DNA of 64,000 bases from Sulfitobacter sp. HNIBRBA3233 (GCF_040149665.1 NZ_JBEFLP010000001.1:2108001-2172000); one strand, 5' to 3'; positions 17,111 to 25,781 are shown, numbered from the stretch's first letter. The notes: a model not told the origin generated them from the sequence alone. Program-made: numbers and translations.

Positions 17111-17135
17111 AACGTTGCTGGAGGCCATTCGTTCC
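17111..17135 (-). promoter_or_regulatory. EcfG-type promoter for the candidate small RNA
   Basis: On the minus strand GGAAC (17135-17131), 16 nt, CGTT (17114-17111). It lies between two minus-strand terminators, with no protein gene of its own directly downstream. Confidence 0.75.
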
Positions 17136-17145
17136 CCGAAACAAG

Positions 17146-17170
17146 AACGGGCACCCGAAGGTGCCCGTTT
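17146..17170 (-). terminator. Intrinsic terminator of the HdeA-like gene
   Basis: On the minus strand AACGGGCACC, loop TTCG, GGTGCCCGTT is followed by a short T-rich tail. It begins 24 bases after the stop of the upstream minus-strand gene. Confidence 0.85.
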
Positions 17171-17193
17171 TGCTCAAAAGTCAACAAAGACTA

Positions 17194-17631
17194 TTAGCGT
17201 GTGCCGCTTTGACCGGCTGCTGCTTCCAGCACCATCGCGTCCCAGTTGCGCGAGCATGTGCGGTTCAGTACGCGGATTTCTTCGGCGTAGCGGGTGATGT
17301 CATCACCGGCTGCAACGGTCGAGGTCGCGGTCGCTTCACCGTTGTTGTCGGCGCTGGTTGTGTTCTCACCGGCAGGGCTTTCTTCTTCCTTCACGGATTC
17401 GGCCGCGTCGGTCGCTGTCGGGACACCGTTGTTATCGGCGACTGTGCCGGGGGTCATGTCGGTTGTTTCTGCAATGGCCATCATCGCGACCTTGTCACGG
17501 TCCGCGCCGGACAATTCGTTGTACATCTCACAGGTCATGGAGTTCAGATCCATGTGCGCGGCTGCAAAGGCAGGTACGGCTGTGGACATTGCGATTGTTG
17601 CGGCGGCGGCTGTTTTGAAAAATGTATTCAT
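17194..17631 (-). CDS. Secreted HdeA-like small protein
   Basis: The 145-residue protein has a clear signal peptide (cleavage after VPAFA, about residue 23). Near the mature N-terminus it has MTCEMYNELSGADRDKVAMM and near the C-terminus RVLNRTCSRNWDAM. The two cysteines would bridge the helices as in HdeA-family periplasmic acid-stress chaperones. Between them lies an unusual Thr/Glu/Asn-rich insert of about 60 residues containing two ADNNG repeats. GAGGA seven bases before the second ATG decides the start. An EcfG-like promoter upstream fits a stress role. HdeA homology is my reading of the cysteine and helix pattern, not certain. Confidence 0.65.
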   Translation of the reverse strand: MNTFFKTAAAATIAMSTAVPAFAAAHMDLNSMTCEMYNELSGADRDKVAMMAIAETTDMTPGTVADNNGVPTATDAAESVKEEESPAGENTTSADNNGEATATSTVAAGDDITRYAEEIRVLNRTCSRNWDAMVLEAAAGQSGTR

Positions 17632-17687
17632 GGTCATTTCCTCACTGATTACTATGCGCCAGAAAGGCGCGTCGATGTTGGTAATAG

Positions 17688-17713
17688 AACCGCAGAAAAC
17701 CCGGTAATGTTCC
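17688..17713 (-). promoter_or_regulatory. EcfG-like promoter for the HdeA-like gene
   Basis: On the minus strand GGAAC (17713-17709), 17 nt, GGTT (17691-17688); the -10 element differs from CGTT at one base. It lies about 57 bases upstream of the start codon. Confidence 0.65.
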
Positions 17714-17737
17714 CAAATTAATTATTAATTCTCGCAG

Positions 17738-17762
17738 GGAACCAGACAGTTACCTAAGCGTT
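17738..17762 (+). promoter_or_regulatory. EcfG-type promoter for the peptide ABC transport operon
   Basis: On the plus strand GGAAC (17738-17742), 16 nt, CGTT (17759-17762), 64 bases upstream of the first permease gene. It is back-to-back with the EcfG-like promoter of the HdeA-like gene, with AT-rich sequence between them. Confidence 0.7.
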
Positions 17763-17826
17763 TTGTGACTCGCGCCGCGTTAGCAACACTGGACCAGCCT
17801 GCCGTCTGCCAATACGGTCCATTGCA

Positions 17827-18774
17827 ATGGTGCGCTACATTCTCAAAAGAACACTCTCCCTGATCCTTAGCCTTGCTGTGGCGTCTCTGGTGATCTTCGC
17901 AGCGATCGAAATCGCGCCGGGTGATCCGGCGTCCTTCATGCTGGGGATGAATGCACAGCCCGAAACGCTTGCGGCGCTGCGCAGCGAACTGGGCCTCGAT
18001 ACAACCAAGGTCGAACGCTACCTGACGTGGGTCTCGGGAATGCTGGTCGGGGATTTTGGCACCTCCTATACCTACCGGACACCGGTCGCCGATATGGTGG
18101 CGCAAAGGCTCTGGGTGTCGCTGCCGCTGGCACTCTACGCGCTGACGCTTTCGACGCTCATCGCGTTTCCCGCGGGCATCTATGCCGCCGCACGGCGCGG
18201 TCGCGCGGGCGACATGGGCGTGATGGCCGCGACGCAACTGGGCGTGGCGATCCCGAACTTCTGGTTCGCCATGATGCTGGTGCTGCTGTTTGCGATCAAT
18301 CTGCGCTGGTTCTCGGCGGGCGGCTTTGCGGGGTGGGACGACGGCCTGCTGCCCGGCCTGAAATCGCTCACACTGCCTGCTGTGGCACTGGCGCTGCCTC
18401 AGGCCGCGATCCTTGCGCGGGTGATGCGATCCTCGCTGCTTGACGTGCTGGGAGAAGATTTCATGCGCACCGCCCGCGCCAAAGGTCTGACCGCGCGGCA
18501 GGCGCTCTGGCGACACGGGCTGCGCAACGCGCTGATCCCCGTGCTGACCATCATCGGGCTCCAGTTCTCTTTCCTGCTGGCCGGTGGCATCATCATCGAG
18601 CAGGTCTTCTACCTGCCGGGTCTCGGGCGCCTGATTTTCCAGTCAATCTCGGCGCGGGATCTTATCGTGGTGGAATCGGTGACGATGCTTCTGGTGTTTG
18701 CGGTGATCTTTGTGAACTTCGCGGTCGATCTGGCCTATGCGGCCGTCGATCCCCGGCTGAGGTCGCGCACATGA
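17827..18774 (+). CDS. Peptide ABC transporter permease (DppB type)
   Basis: The 315-residue inner-membrane protein has the DppB/OppB N-terminus (YILKRTLSLILSLAVASLVIF), about six membrane segments, and the permease EAA loop (DFMRTARAKGLTARQALWRHGLRNALIP) that contacts the ATPase. It is the first gene of an operon and overlaps the next permease by four bases. With the binding protein at 14.3 kb it would import di- or oligopeptides or similar solutes. Confidence 0.9.
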   Translation: MVRYILKRTLSLILSLAVASLVIFAAIEIAPGDPASFMLGMNAQPETLAALRSELGLDTTKVERYLTWVSGMLVGDFGTSYTYRTPVADMVAQRLWVSLPLALYALTLSTLIAFPAGIYAAARRGRAGDMGVMAATQLGVAIPNFWFAMMLVLLFAINLRWFSAGGFAGWDDGLLPGLKSLTLPAVALALPQAAILARVMRSSLLDVLGEDFMRTARAKGLTARQALWRHGLRNALIPVLTIIGLQFSFLLAGGIIIEQVFYLPGLGRLIFQSISARDLIVVESVTMLLVFAVIFVNFAVDLAYAAVDPRLRSRT

Positions 18775-19586
18775 ACCGCAACCTGGCAATCGGTGGCGCG
18801 CTGTCAGCGCTGTTCATCGTGGCGGCACTGGTTTCGTTCGTATGGACGCCGTTCAGCTATACCGGCATGGATATCCCCGCCCGCCTGCAACCGCCGGGCT
18901 GGACGCATCTGCTCGGCACAGATCACTTCGGGCGCGATATCCTGAGCCTGATCATGGTCGGCGCACGGACCTCCATCGCCGTAGCCCTGATCGCTGTCGG
19001 CATCGGGATGGGTCTGGGCGTGCCGCTGGGCCTCTGGGCCGCGTCCCGGCGCGGCACCCTTCTGGACGAGGTGATCATGCGGGGCAACGATCTGGTCTTT
19101 GCCTTTCCCAGCCTCGTGATCGCGATCCTGATCACAGCCGTATTCGGCGCCGGCGCGATCAACGCCATCATCGCCATCGGGATCTTCAACATTCCCGTCT
19201 TCGCCCGGATCACCCGCGGGGCAGCCCTATCGCTCTGGGAGAGGGAGTTCATCATGGCCGCACGGGTCGCGGGAAAATCCGCCGCACGCATTTCGGTCGA
19301 ACATATCCTGCCCAATGTGGCCAACCTGCTGATCGTGCAGGGCACCATCCAGTTCTCTCTCGGCATCCTCGCCGAAGCGGGGCTGAGCTATGTCGGCCTC
19401 GGGGCGCAGCCTCCGACGCCGAGCTGGGGCCGGATGCTGGCGGACGCGCAGACTATGGTCTCCATTGCGCCGCATATGGCCCTGATGCCCGGCTTCGCGA
19501 TCATCCTGACGGTACTGGGGTTGAACCTGATGGGCGACGGTCTGCGCGATCTGCTGGACCCGAGACTGAGGGTGGTGCGCACATGA
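18771..19586 (+). CDS. Peptide ABC transporter permease (DppC type)
   Basis: The 271-residue inner-membrane protein contains the DppC signature GTDHFGRDILSLIMVGARTS after the first helix, and the EAA loop (EFIMAARVAGKSAARISVEHILPN). It overlaps both neighbours by four bases, showing tight coupling with the first permease and the ATPase. Confidence 0.9.
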   Translation: MNRNLAIGGALSALFIVAALVSFVWTPFSYTGMDIPARLQPPGWTHLLGTDHFGRDILSLIMVGARTSIAVALIAVGIGMGLGVPLGLWAASRRGTLLDEVIMRGNDLVFAFPSLVIAILITAVFGAGAINAIIAIGIFNIPVFARITRGAALSLWEREFIMAARVAGKSAARISVEHILPNVANLLIVQGTIQFSLGILAEAGLSYVGLGAQPPTPSWGRMLADAQTMVSIAPHMALMPGFAIILTVLGLNLMGDGLRDLLDPRLRVVRT

Positions 19587-21181
19587 CGCTTCTGTCGATC
19601 CGCAACCTCGATCTGTCGATCCACAGCTACGAGATCCTGCGCGATGTATCGCTCGACATCGACGAGGGCGAGATCGTCGCGATCACCGGTGAAAGCGGAT
19701 CGGGCAAGTCGATGACAGCGCTTGCCGCCATGCAACTGCTGCCGCAGGGAACCGTGACGCGCGGGTCGATCACACTGGCGGGCAACGATCTGACGACGCT
19801 GGGCGAGGCAGCACTCTGCGACATCCGCGGCAACGACATCGGCATGGTGTTTCAGGAACCGATGACCGCGCTCAACCCCGTCCGCAGCATCGGCGATCAG
19901 GTGGCCGAGACCATTCTGATCCATGGCGCCGCCCCCCGCGCCGAAGCAATGCGGCGCGCGGCAGAAACCCTTCAACGGGTGGGCCTGCCGCAGGATCGTT
20001 TCCCGCTGTCGCGTTTCCCGCACGAATTGTCCGGCGGCCAGCGCCAGCGTGTCGTGATCGCCATGGCGATCGCGCTGCGCCCGCGGCTGCTGATCGCGGA
20101 TGAACCCACCACCGCGCTCGATGTGACCACGCAGGCGCAGATCCTCGATCTGCTGGCACGGCTGGCACGCGAGGATGGAATGGGTCTGATGATGATCACC
20201 CACGACCTTGCGGTCGTCGCGGGCATGGCCGACCGCATCGTCGTCATGCGCAGGGGCGAGATTGTCGAACAGGGGCGCACGCAGCACCTGCTGCAAAAGA
20301 TGCAGCACCCCTATACCAAGATGCTTTTTGCCGCGTCAGCCCATGCGGTCACCCTGCCTGACGCGGGCGCGAATACGCCGTTGCTGGACGTGCGCGGCGT
20401 CTGCCGTGATTACAGCACCCCGCGCAAGACCCTGTTCGGCAAACCGGGACGGTTTCGGGCGGTGGACGACGTCAGCTTCACGCTCAACCGCGGAGAGCGT
20501 CTGGGACTGGTCGGTGAAAGCGGATGCGGAAAATCGACACTGACCCGGGCACTGCTCGGGCTGGAGCAGGTGCAAGCGGGTACGATCACGCTGGGCGGTG
20601 AGCCGGTGTTTACGGGCAACAAGCCCAATCTTGCGGTGCGCCGCCGGATGCAGGTGGTATTTCAGGACCCCTTCGGAAGCTTCAACCCCCGCCACCGTGT
20701 CGCGCGACAGATCACCGAACCGTTTCACCTGCTGCGCGATCCGCCCACCGGCGCGGCCCGCAAGCGCGCCATCGACGAGGCCTTGACCGCCGTTGGCCTG
20801 ACCCCCGCGGACGCAGACAAGTACATCCACGAATTTTCGGGCGGCCAGCGCCAGCGGATCGCCATTGCCCGCGCCCTGATCATCAAGCCGGATCTGATCC
20901 TCTTTGACGAAGCGGTTAGCGCGCTCGACGTTTCCGTGCGGGCACAGATCCTCGATCTGCTGGTCACACTCTGCGAGGAATATTCACTGAGCTATCTGTT
21001 CATCTCCCATGACCTGTCGGTCGTGCGCACCATCACCGACCGTGCGCTGGTGATGCAGGCCGGAAAGATCGTCGAACAGGGGCCGACAGAACAGATATTC
21101 ACCGCCCCCGCGCACCCCTACACCCGACAGCTTGTCAATGCGGCACCGACCCTGCCGCGCTTCGCAGAGCACCCGTCATGA
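19583..21181 (+). CDS. Peptide ABC transporter ATP-binding protein, two fused ATPase domains (DppD-DppF type)
   Basis: The 532-residue protein contains two complete ABC ATPase domains. Domain 1 has Walker A GESGSGKS, signature LSGGQRQRV and Walker B LLIADEPTTALD; domain 2 has GESGCGKS, FSGGQRQRI and LILFDEAVSALD. Each has the extra C-terminal oligopeptide-transporter segment (HPYTKML, HPYTRQL). Fusion replaces the usual separate dppD and dppF genes. A much longer upstream reading was rejected because the ATG here overlaps the permease stop. Confidence 0.93.
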   Translation: MTLLSIRNLDLSIHSYEILRDVSLDIDEGEIVAITGESGSGKSMTALAAMQLLPQGTVTRGSITLAGNDLTTLGEAALCDIRGNDIGMVFQEPMTALNPVRSIGDQVAETILIHGAAPRAEAMRRAAETLQRVGLPQDRFPLSRFPHELSGGQRQRVVIAMAIALRPRLLIADEPTTALDVTTQAQILDLLARLAREDGMGLMMITHDLAVVAGMADRIVVMRRGEIVEQGRTQHLLQKMQHPYTKMLFAASAHAVTLPDAGANTPLLDVRGVCRDYSTPRKTLFGKPGRFRAVDDVSFTLNRGERLGLVGESGCGKSTLTRALLGLEQVQAGTITLGGEPVFTGNKPNLAVRRRMQVVFQDPFGSFNPRHRVARQITEPFHLLRDPPTGAARKRAIDEALTAVGLTPADADKYIHEFSGGQRQRIAIARALIIKPDLILFDEAVSALDVSVRAQILDLLVTLCEEYSLSYLFISHDLSVVRTITDRALVMQAGKIVEQGPTEQIFTAPAHPYTRQLVNAAPTLPRFAEHPS

Positions 21182-21215
21182 CGGTTGCCGCAGCACACCC
21201 TATCCGGAGAAAACC

Positions 21216-22211
21216 ATGATCCCTGGTCCCACCAACAGCCTTTCGGACATTGCGGGGCTTCGTGTCGGTAACGCCGAAGACCATGCGCTGAAATCCGGCG
21301 TCACGGTGGTGACCGGCGATGCGCCCTTTACCACTTCGGTCGCCGTCATGGGCGGTGCGCCTGGCACCCGCGAGACCGATCTGCTGGCGCCCGACAAATC
21401 CGTCGCGGCGGTAGATGCGCTTGTGCTGGCGGGCGGGTCGGCCTACGGGCTTGATGCCTGTTCGGGGGTTGTCGACGGGTTGCGCGCCAAGGGGCGCGGG
21501 TTTCGCGTGGCCGATGCCGTGATCCCGCTGGTGCCCGGAGCGATCATTTTCGACCTGTTGAACGGGGGCCAGAAGGACTGGCTGGAAAACCCCTATCGCG
21601 CCCTCGGGCGGGCGGCCTTCGATGCCGCCGGAGACCGCTTCGAAATCGGAACAGCGGGCGCGGGCACAGGGGCGCTGACGGCAATGCTCAAAGGCGGACT
21701 GGGGTCTGCATCACTGGTGCTGCCCGACGGCAGTACCGTCGCCGCACTGGTGGCCGCCAACCCCGTCGGGGCGGTGACGACACCGGGCGACCGGCATTTC
21801 TATGCCGCCCCGTTCGAGATTGACGCGGAATTCGGCGGGCTGGGCCCCGATCCGGCCACGGGGCTGGGCCGGAGCATGGAAAGCCGCAAGGCCGGTGCGC
21901 GGGCGCCCCGCGCGAACACCACCATCGCCATCGTCGCCACAGATGCCACCCTGACCAAGTCACAGTGCCACCGAGTGGCGACCGCCGCGCACGACGGGAT
22001 CGCGCGTGCCTGCGTGCCCGCCCACACGCCGCACGACGGTGATCTGGTCTTTGCCTTGTCGACGGATGCACGCGGTCCGGCGGATGTGACCCTGACAGGG
22101 CACGCCGCAGCCCTATGTCTTGCACGGGCAATCGCCCGCGCCGTTCATGCCGCGACCCCTATGAAAGGCGATCTGCTACCTTGCTGGAGTACCGCCAATG
22201 CCGACCCTTGA
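21216..22211 (+). CDS. P1-family (DmpA-like) aminopeptidase
   Basis: The 331-residue protein matches self-processing P1/S58 peptidases: ITSLAGLRVG-like start (SLSDIAGLRVGNAED), LAGGSAYGLDA, and the autocleavage site in APRANTTIAIVATDA, where the chain is expected to break between N234 and T235, leaving Thr as nucleophile (many relatives use Ser). Members hydrolyse N-terminal residues, including D-amino acids or beta-peptides. Placement directly behind a peptide importer suggests it processes imported peptides. CCGGAGAA lies six bases before the start. Confidence 0.88.
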   Translation: MIPGPTNSLSDIAGLRVGNAEDHALKSGVTVVTGDAPFTTSVAVMGGAPGTRETDLLAPDKSVAAVDALVLAGGSAYGLDACSGVVDGLRAKGRGFRVADAVIPLVPGAIIFDLLNGGQKDWLENPYRALGRAAFDAAGDRFEIGTAGAGTGALTAMLKGGLGSASLVLPDGSTVAALVAANPVGAVTTPGDRHFYAAPFEIDAEFGGLGPDPATGLGRSMESRKAGARAPRANTTIAIVATDATLTKSQCHRVATAAHDGIARACVPAHTPHDGDLVFALSTDARGPADVTLTGHAAALCLARAIARAVHAATPMKGDLLPCWSTANADP

Positions 22212-22983
22212 GCACGACCATATTGCCCTGCACTACGAAGTATCGGGGGACGGCCCGCCCCTGATGCTGATTGCCGGCATGATGAGCGACAGCGTGAGCT
22301 GGGCACCGCTGCTGCCCCTGCTGGAGCCACATTTCAGGGTCATCCGCCCCGACAACCGCACAACCGGTCGCACGACGCCCTGGAACGCCGAGGCGTCCAT
22401 CGACAAGTTCGCACTGGACTGTGCGGCGCTGGTGGACCGGCTGAGCCTCGGGCGCGCGCATGTGCTGGGCCACTCGATGGGCGGAATGATCGGGATGCGC
22501 ATGGCCAAAAGCTTTCCCGAAACCGTGCAGTCCCTGACGCTGGCCGCCGCCGCCCCCCTACGGCTTGAGCGTAACGTGCAGCTGTTCAAGACCCTGCTTG
22601 CCATCCGCCAGAGCAATGCCGCGCCGGCAACATGGCTGCACGCCCTCTACCCATGGCTTTTTGCGCCTGCCATCTACGAAACGAAGGGCGCCATTGCTCA
22701 GGCGACCGCAGCGGCGCTTGCCTATCCCTACGCGCAAAGCGCTGCCGCCATGGCCCATCAATTGGCCGCGCTGGATGGGTATAGGCCCGATGCGCTGTCG
22801 GATATTGCCTGCCCGATGCAGGCCCTTCTGGGCGCCGATGATCTGCTGGTCCCGGCAGAGCTTGCGCAAGGCACACTTGGCGATGTGACAACGCATGTGA
22901 TCGAAGGGGCCGGCCATTCGGTTCACTGGGACCAGCCCGAGGCCGTGGCGGCACACCTCAAGACCTTCACCGATACCCTTTAG
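22198..22983 (+). CDS. Alpha/beta hydrolase
   Basis: The 261-residue protein has the nucleophile elbow GHSMGG (S93), the oxyanion-type stretch LMLIAGMMSD, an acid residue near LLGADDLLVP and the catalytic His in GAGHSVHWDQP. This is the canonical esterase/hydrolase fold; the substrate is unknown. Its first 14 bases overlap the peptidase gene, so it belongs to the peptide-transport operon and may act on a derivative of the imported compound. Confidence 0.87.
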   Translation: MPTLEHDHIALHYEVSGDGPPLMLIAGMMSDSVSWAPLLPLLEPHFRVIRPDNRTTGRTTPWNAEASIDKFALDCAALVDRLSLGRAHVLGHSMGGMIGMRMAKSFPETVQSLTLAAAAPLRLERNVQLFKTLLAIRQSNAAPATWLHALYPWLFAPAIYETKGAIAQATAAALAYPYAQSAAAMAHQLAALDGYRPDALSDIACPMQALLGADDLLVPAELAQGTLGDVTTHVIEGAGHSVHWDQPEAVAAHLKTFTDTL

Positions 22984-22993
22984 GAACTGCGCG

Positions 22994-24367
22994 ATGCACG
23001 ATCTCTATGGCCTGCCCGTGACCTGTGACAACACCGAGACCCTGAAAGGGATCGACGATTTCATTCACGGGTTTCTCTCGTACCAGCCGAAGGCCACAGG
23101 GATCATCACGGCGGCGGACGCCGATCCCGGATGTGCGCTGGCAAATGCCTACGCAGCGATGCTCTGGATGTTTCTGGAGGCACCCGTCGCCCCGCAAAAA
23201 GCGGCCCCCTACATCGCCCGCGCGCGAGCGGCGGCACGAGGGACGACAGCGCGCGAAGCCTTGATCATCGACGCCGTCGAGGCGTGGGTTCACGGCGATG
23301 TGCCCAGCCTGCTGGCACAGTGCGATGCCGTGCTGGCCGACCATCCCCGCGATATGGTCGCGCTGAAACTGGCGCAGTACCATCTCTTCAATATCGGGGA
23401 TGCCGCCGCGATGCTCCGTGTGGCGCTCAAGGTCCTGCCCGAGGCGGAGGACATTCCCTACACCCACGGGATGATCGCCTTCGGCTACGAACAGTGCCAC
23501 CTTCTGGACCGTGCCGAAGCCGCCGCGCGCCATGCCATGTCCCTGCGCCACGACGAGCCCTGGGCCCATCACGCGATTGCCCACGTCATGCTGACGCAGG
23601 GGCGGATCGCCGAAGGGGCCGCATTTCTGGAAAGCGTGGCGGACACCTGGGCCGACCTGAACAGCTTCATGCGCAGCCACAACTGGTGGCATCTGGCGCT
23701 GTTTTACATCAGCCTCGGTCGGCACGAGGATGTGCGGACGGCCTATGATACCCACGTCTGGGGTCTGGCAAAGGATTATTCGCAGGATCAGGTGGGGGCG
23801 GCATCGCTGCTGGCACGGATGGAATTCGCGGGCATCGACGTGGGCGACCGGTGGTCCGATGTGGCCGATCATGTGGCCCTGCGCGGCGCTGACACGGTGA
23901 GCCCGTTTCTGACGCTGCAATATCTCTACGCGCTCTGCCGGACGGACCGTGCGGAGGCAGGCCCCCTGTTGCAGGCAATCCGCGACAGTGCGTCGGATGA
24001 CAGCCGGTTCGACCGTGTCGCGTGGCGTGACGTGGCATTGCCCGCCGCCGAAGGCATCGCCGCGCACGGCAGGGGTGACTGGCCCACTGCCATCGCCAAG
24101 CTGGCGCGCGCGCTGCCGCGCATGGCCGAATGCGGGGGCAGCCACGCCCAGCGCGACCTTTTCGAGCAGATACACCTCGATGCGCTGGTGCAGGACGGCC
24201 GCGCCTCGGCGGCCCAGCAGGTTCTGGAAATGCGCCGCACGTTCGACCCGGACGGCGTCCCGCTGAACCTGATGCTGGGCGATGTCTACGATCGCAGCGG
24301 CCTGCCAAACCTGGCCGAAGAGGCCCGCGCCCGCGCTGAAACGACACGAAAGGCGCAGGGCGTCTGA
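22994..24367 (+). CDS. TPR-repeat protein of the TTC38 type
   Basis: The 457-residue protein lacks a signal peptide and has TPR-like helical repeats with the TTC38-family centre HHAIAHVMLTQGRIAEGAAF followed by a SHNWWHLALFYI motif. Such proteins are widespread but uncharacterised in proteobacteria. It starts ten bases after the hydrolase stop and is the last gene of the peptide-transport operon. The conserved His/Trp pattern could mark an enzymatic or ligand site; this is inference. Confidence 0.8.
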   Translation: MHDLYGLPVTCDNTETLKGIDDFIHGFLSYQPKATGIITAADADPGCALANAYAAMLWMFLEAPVAPQKAAPYIARARAAARGTTAREALIIDAVEAWVHGDVPSLLAQCDAVLADHPRDMVALKLAQYHLFNIGDAAAMLRVALKVLPEAEDIPYTHGMIAFGYEQCHLLDRAEAAARHAMSLRHDEPWAHHAIAHVMLTQGRIAEGAAFLESVADTWADLNSFMRSHNWWHLALFYISLGRHEDVRTAYDTHVWGLAKDYSQDQVGAASLLARMEFAGIDVGDRWSDVADHVALRGADTVSPFLTLQYLYALCRTDRAEAGPLLQAIRDSASDDSRFDRVAWRDVALPAAEGIAAHGRGDWPTAIAKLARALPRMAECGGSHAQRDLFEQIHLDALVQDGRASAAQQVLEMRRTFDPDGVPLNLMLGDVYDRSGLPNLAEEARARAETTRKAQGV

Positions 24368-24440
24368 TACCCGTTTACAGGGCCGGTCTTCTGCCGCTAC
24401 GCTGCGATCAAAAGTGATTGCTCCGTTAGGATATTGGACC

Positions 24441-25037
24441 ATGGCAAAAGACTGGTATTACGCTGTCGAAGGCAACTCTGTGGGCCCTGTTAGCCCCGAA
24501 GAATTCGACGCCCTGATCGATTCCGGCACCATCCGCAGCGATACGCTGGTCTGGCAGGAAGGCATGGAAGACTGGCTGCCGCTCGGGCGAACCGGTGCAA
24601 CCACTTCCGCGAGCGCGATGCCGCCCCCGTCAATCGATCCCCATGCCGTGTCCGAAGATCCCGCCCGTGCCGACGCAAACACATTCTTGGGCGCTCTCAA
24701 GGATGCTTTTGCGCGCTACGTCGATTTCCGTACACGCTCGACCCGGTCGCAGTTCTGGTGGTTCGTGCTGTGGTCGATCATTCTGGGCATCGCCGCGTCC
24801 ATTCTGGACGCTCTTTTGGGCATGGGCGAGATGGGTGCGATAAACGCTTTGGTGTCGCTTGTGCTTTTCCTGCCGACCATCGCGGTGGCAGTACGCCGCT
24901 TGCACGACACGGGCCGCAGCGGATGGTGGTACCTTCTGATCCTGATCCCGATTGTCGGCTGGATCATATTGATCGTCTTCTATTGCCAGCGCAGCGTCGA
25001 AGGGCCGAACAAATGGGGGCCCGAGCCCCGGCACTGA
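24441..25037 (+). CDS. GYF_2-DUF805 membrane protein
   Basis: The 198-residue protein has an N-terminal GYF_2 domain (WYYAVEGNSVGPVSPEEF to VWQEGMEDWLPL, about residues 4-53), then a DUF805 membrane domain (about 85-195) with FVDFRTRSTRSQFWWF-like start, three to four membrane segments, RRLHDTGRSGWWYL and a QRSVEGPNKWGP end. DUF805 proteins are of unknown function. A GGATATTGGACC site precedes the chosen ATG. It stands alone between the peptide operon and the convergent FAH gene. Confidence 0.85.
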   Translation: MAKDWYYAVEGNSVGPVSPEEFDALIDSGTIRSDTLVWQEGMEDWLPLGRTGATTSASAMPPPSIDPHAVSEDPARADANTFLGALKDAFARYVDFRTRSTRSQFWWFVLWSIILGIAASILDALLGMGEMGAINALVSLVLFLPTIAVAVRRLHDTGRSGWWYLLILIPIVGWIILIVFYCQRSVEGPNKWGPEPRH

Positions 25038-25044
25038 CGCGTCA

Positions 25045-25065
25045 CGCCGGGGTCATCCCCCGGCG
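25045..25065. terminator. Possible bidirectional terminator hairpin
   Basis: CGCCGGGG and CCCCGGCG flank a 5-nt loop between convergent genes. There is no T tract, so this is tentative. Confidence 0.35.
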
Positions 25066-25085
25066 AACGCATCCGCGCAGATCTC

Positions 25086-25781
25086 TCAGGCGCGTGGACC
25101 GATTGTCACTTCCAGCGTCCCGATCCCGTCTACACCACCGGTGATCACATCCCCCTCGACCACAGCGGCAACACCTGCCGGTGTTCCTGTCATGACAAGA
25201 TCGCCGGGGGCGAGCGTGACCGCTTCGCTGAGGGTCGAGATATGTTCGGCCACCGACCAGATCAGATCAGCGATATTGGCGTCCTGACGCACTTCACCAT
25301 TCACGGCGAGCCAGATGCGCGCGTCCGTCAGGCTGGGAATGTCGGCAATGGGCCGGATCGGGGCGCAGGGCGCGGAGTAGTCGAACGCCTTGCCCCAGTC
25401 CCACGGGCGGCGCGCGGCCTTGGCATCGGCCTGAAGATCGCGCCGCGTCAGATCGATCCCGACGGTGGCGCCCCAGATATGGTCCATCACCTGCTCTTGC
25501 GGGATGTTGGCCCCACCGGTCCCGATCGCGATGACCAGCTCGATCTCGTGGTGCAGGTCATTGGTCAGCGGCGGATAAGGCACCGTGCAGGGCGTAGCGA
25601 CCGCCGCATCCGCAGGTTTCGTGAAGAAAAAGGGCGGCTCGCGGTCGGGATCGTTGCCCATCTCGCGCGCGTGCGCCTCGTAGTTCCGGCCCACGCAGAA
25701 AATCCGGCGGATCGGGAAAGCGGCATCTCCGGCCACGACGGGCAGACTGGCCTGAACCGGGGGAGTGAACACATAATCCAT
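25086..25781 (-). CDS. Fumarylacetoacetate hydrolase (FAH) family protein
   Basis: The 231-residue protein has the FAH catalytic core: FCVGRNYEAHAREMG, PFFFTKPADA, HHEIELVIAIG (metal-binding Glu pair), GIDLTRRDLQ and LSEAVTLAPGDLVMTGTPAGV. Small stand-alone members include fumarylpyruvate hydrolase and acylpyruvases such as YcgM/FAHD1; this protein is of that size and layout. The exact acyl substrate cannot be read. No aromatic degradation genes are nearby. Confidence 0.88.
   Translation of the reverse strand: MDYVFTPPVQASLPVVAGDAAFPIRRIFCVGRNYEAHAREMGNDPDREPPFFFTKPADAAVATPCTVPYPPLTNDLHHEIELVIAIGTGGANIPQEQVMDHIWGATVGIDLTRRDLQADAKAARRPWDWGKAFDYSAPCAPIRPIADIPSLTDARIWLAVNGEVRQDANIADLIWSVAEHISTLSEAVTLAPGDLVMTGTPAGVAAVVEGDVITGGVDGIGTLEVTIGPRA

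Noticed and set aside
18842..21181. A longer reading of the fused ABC ATPase with about 250 extra N-terminal residues
   Set aside because: The extra part overlaps the DppC-type permease in another frame and is Arg/His-rich; the ATG at 19583 overlaps the permease stop and starts with a normal ATPase sequence.
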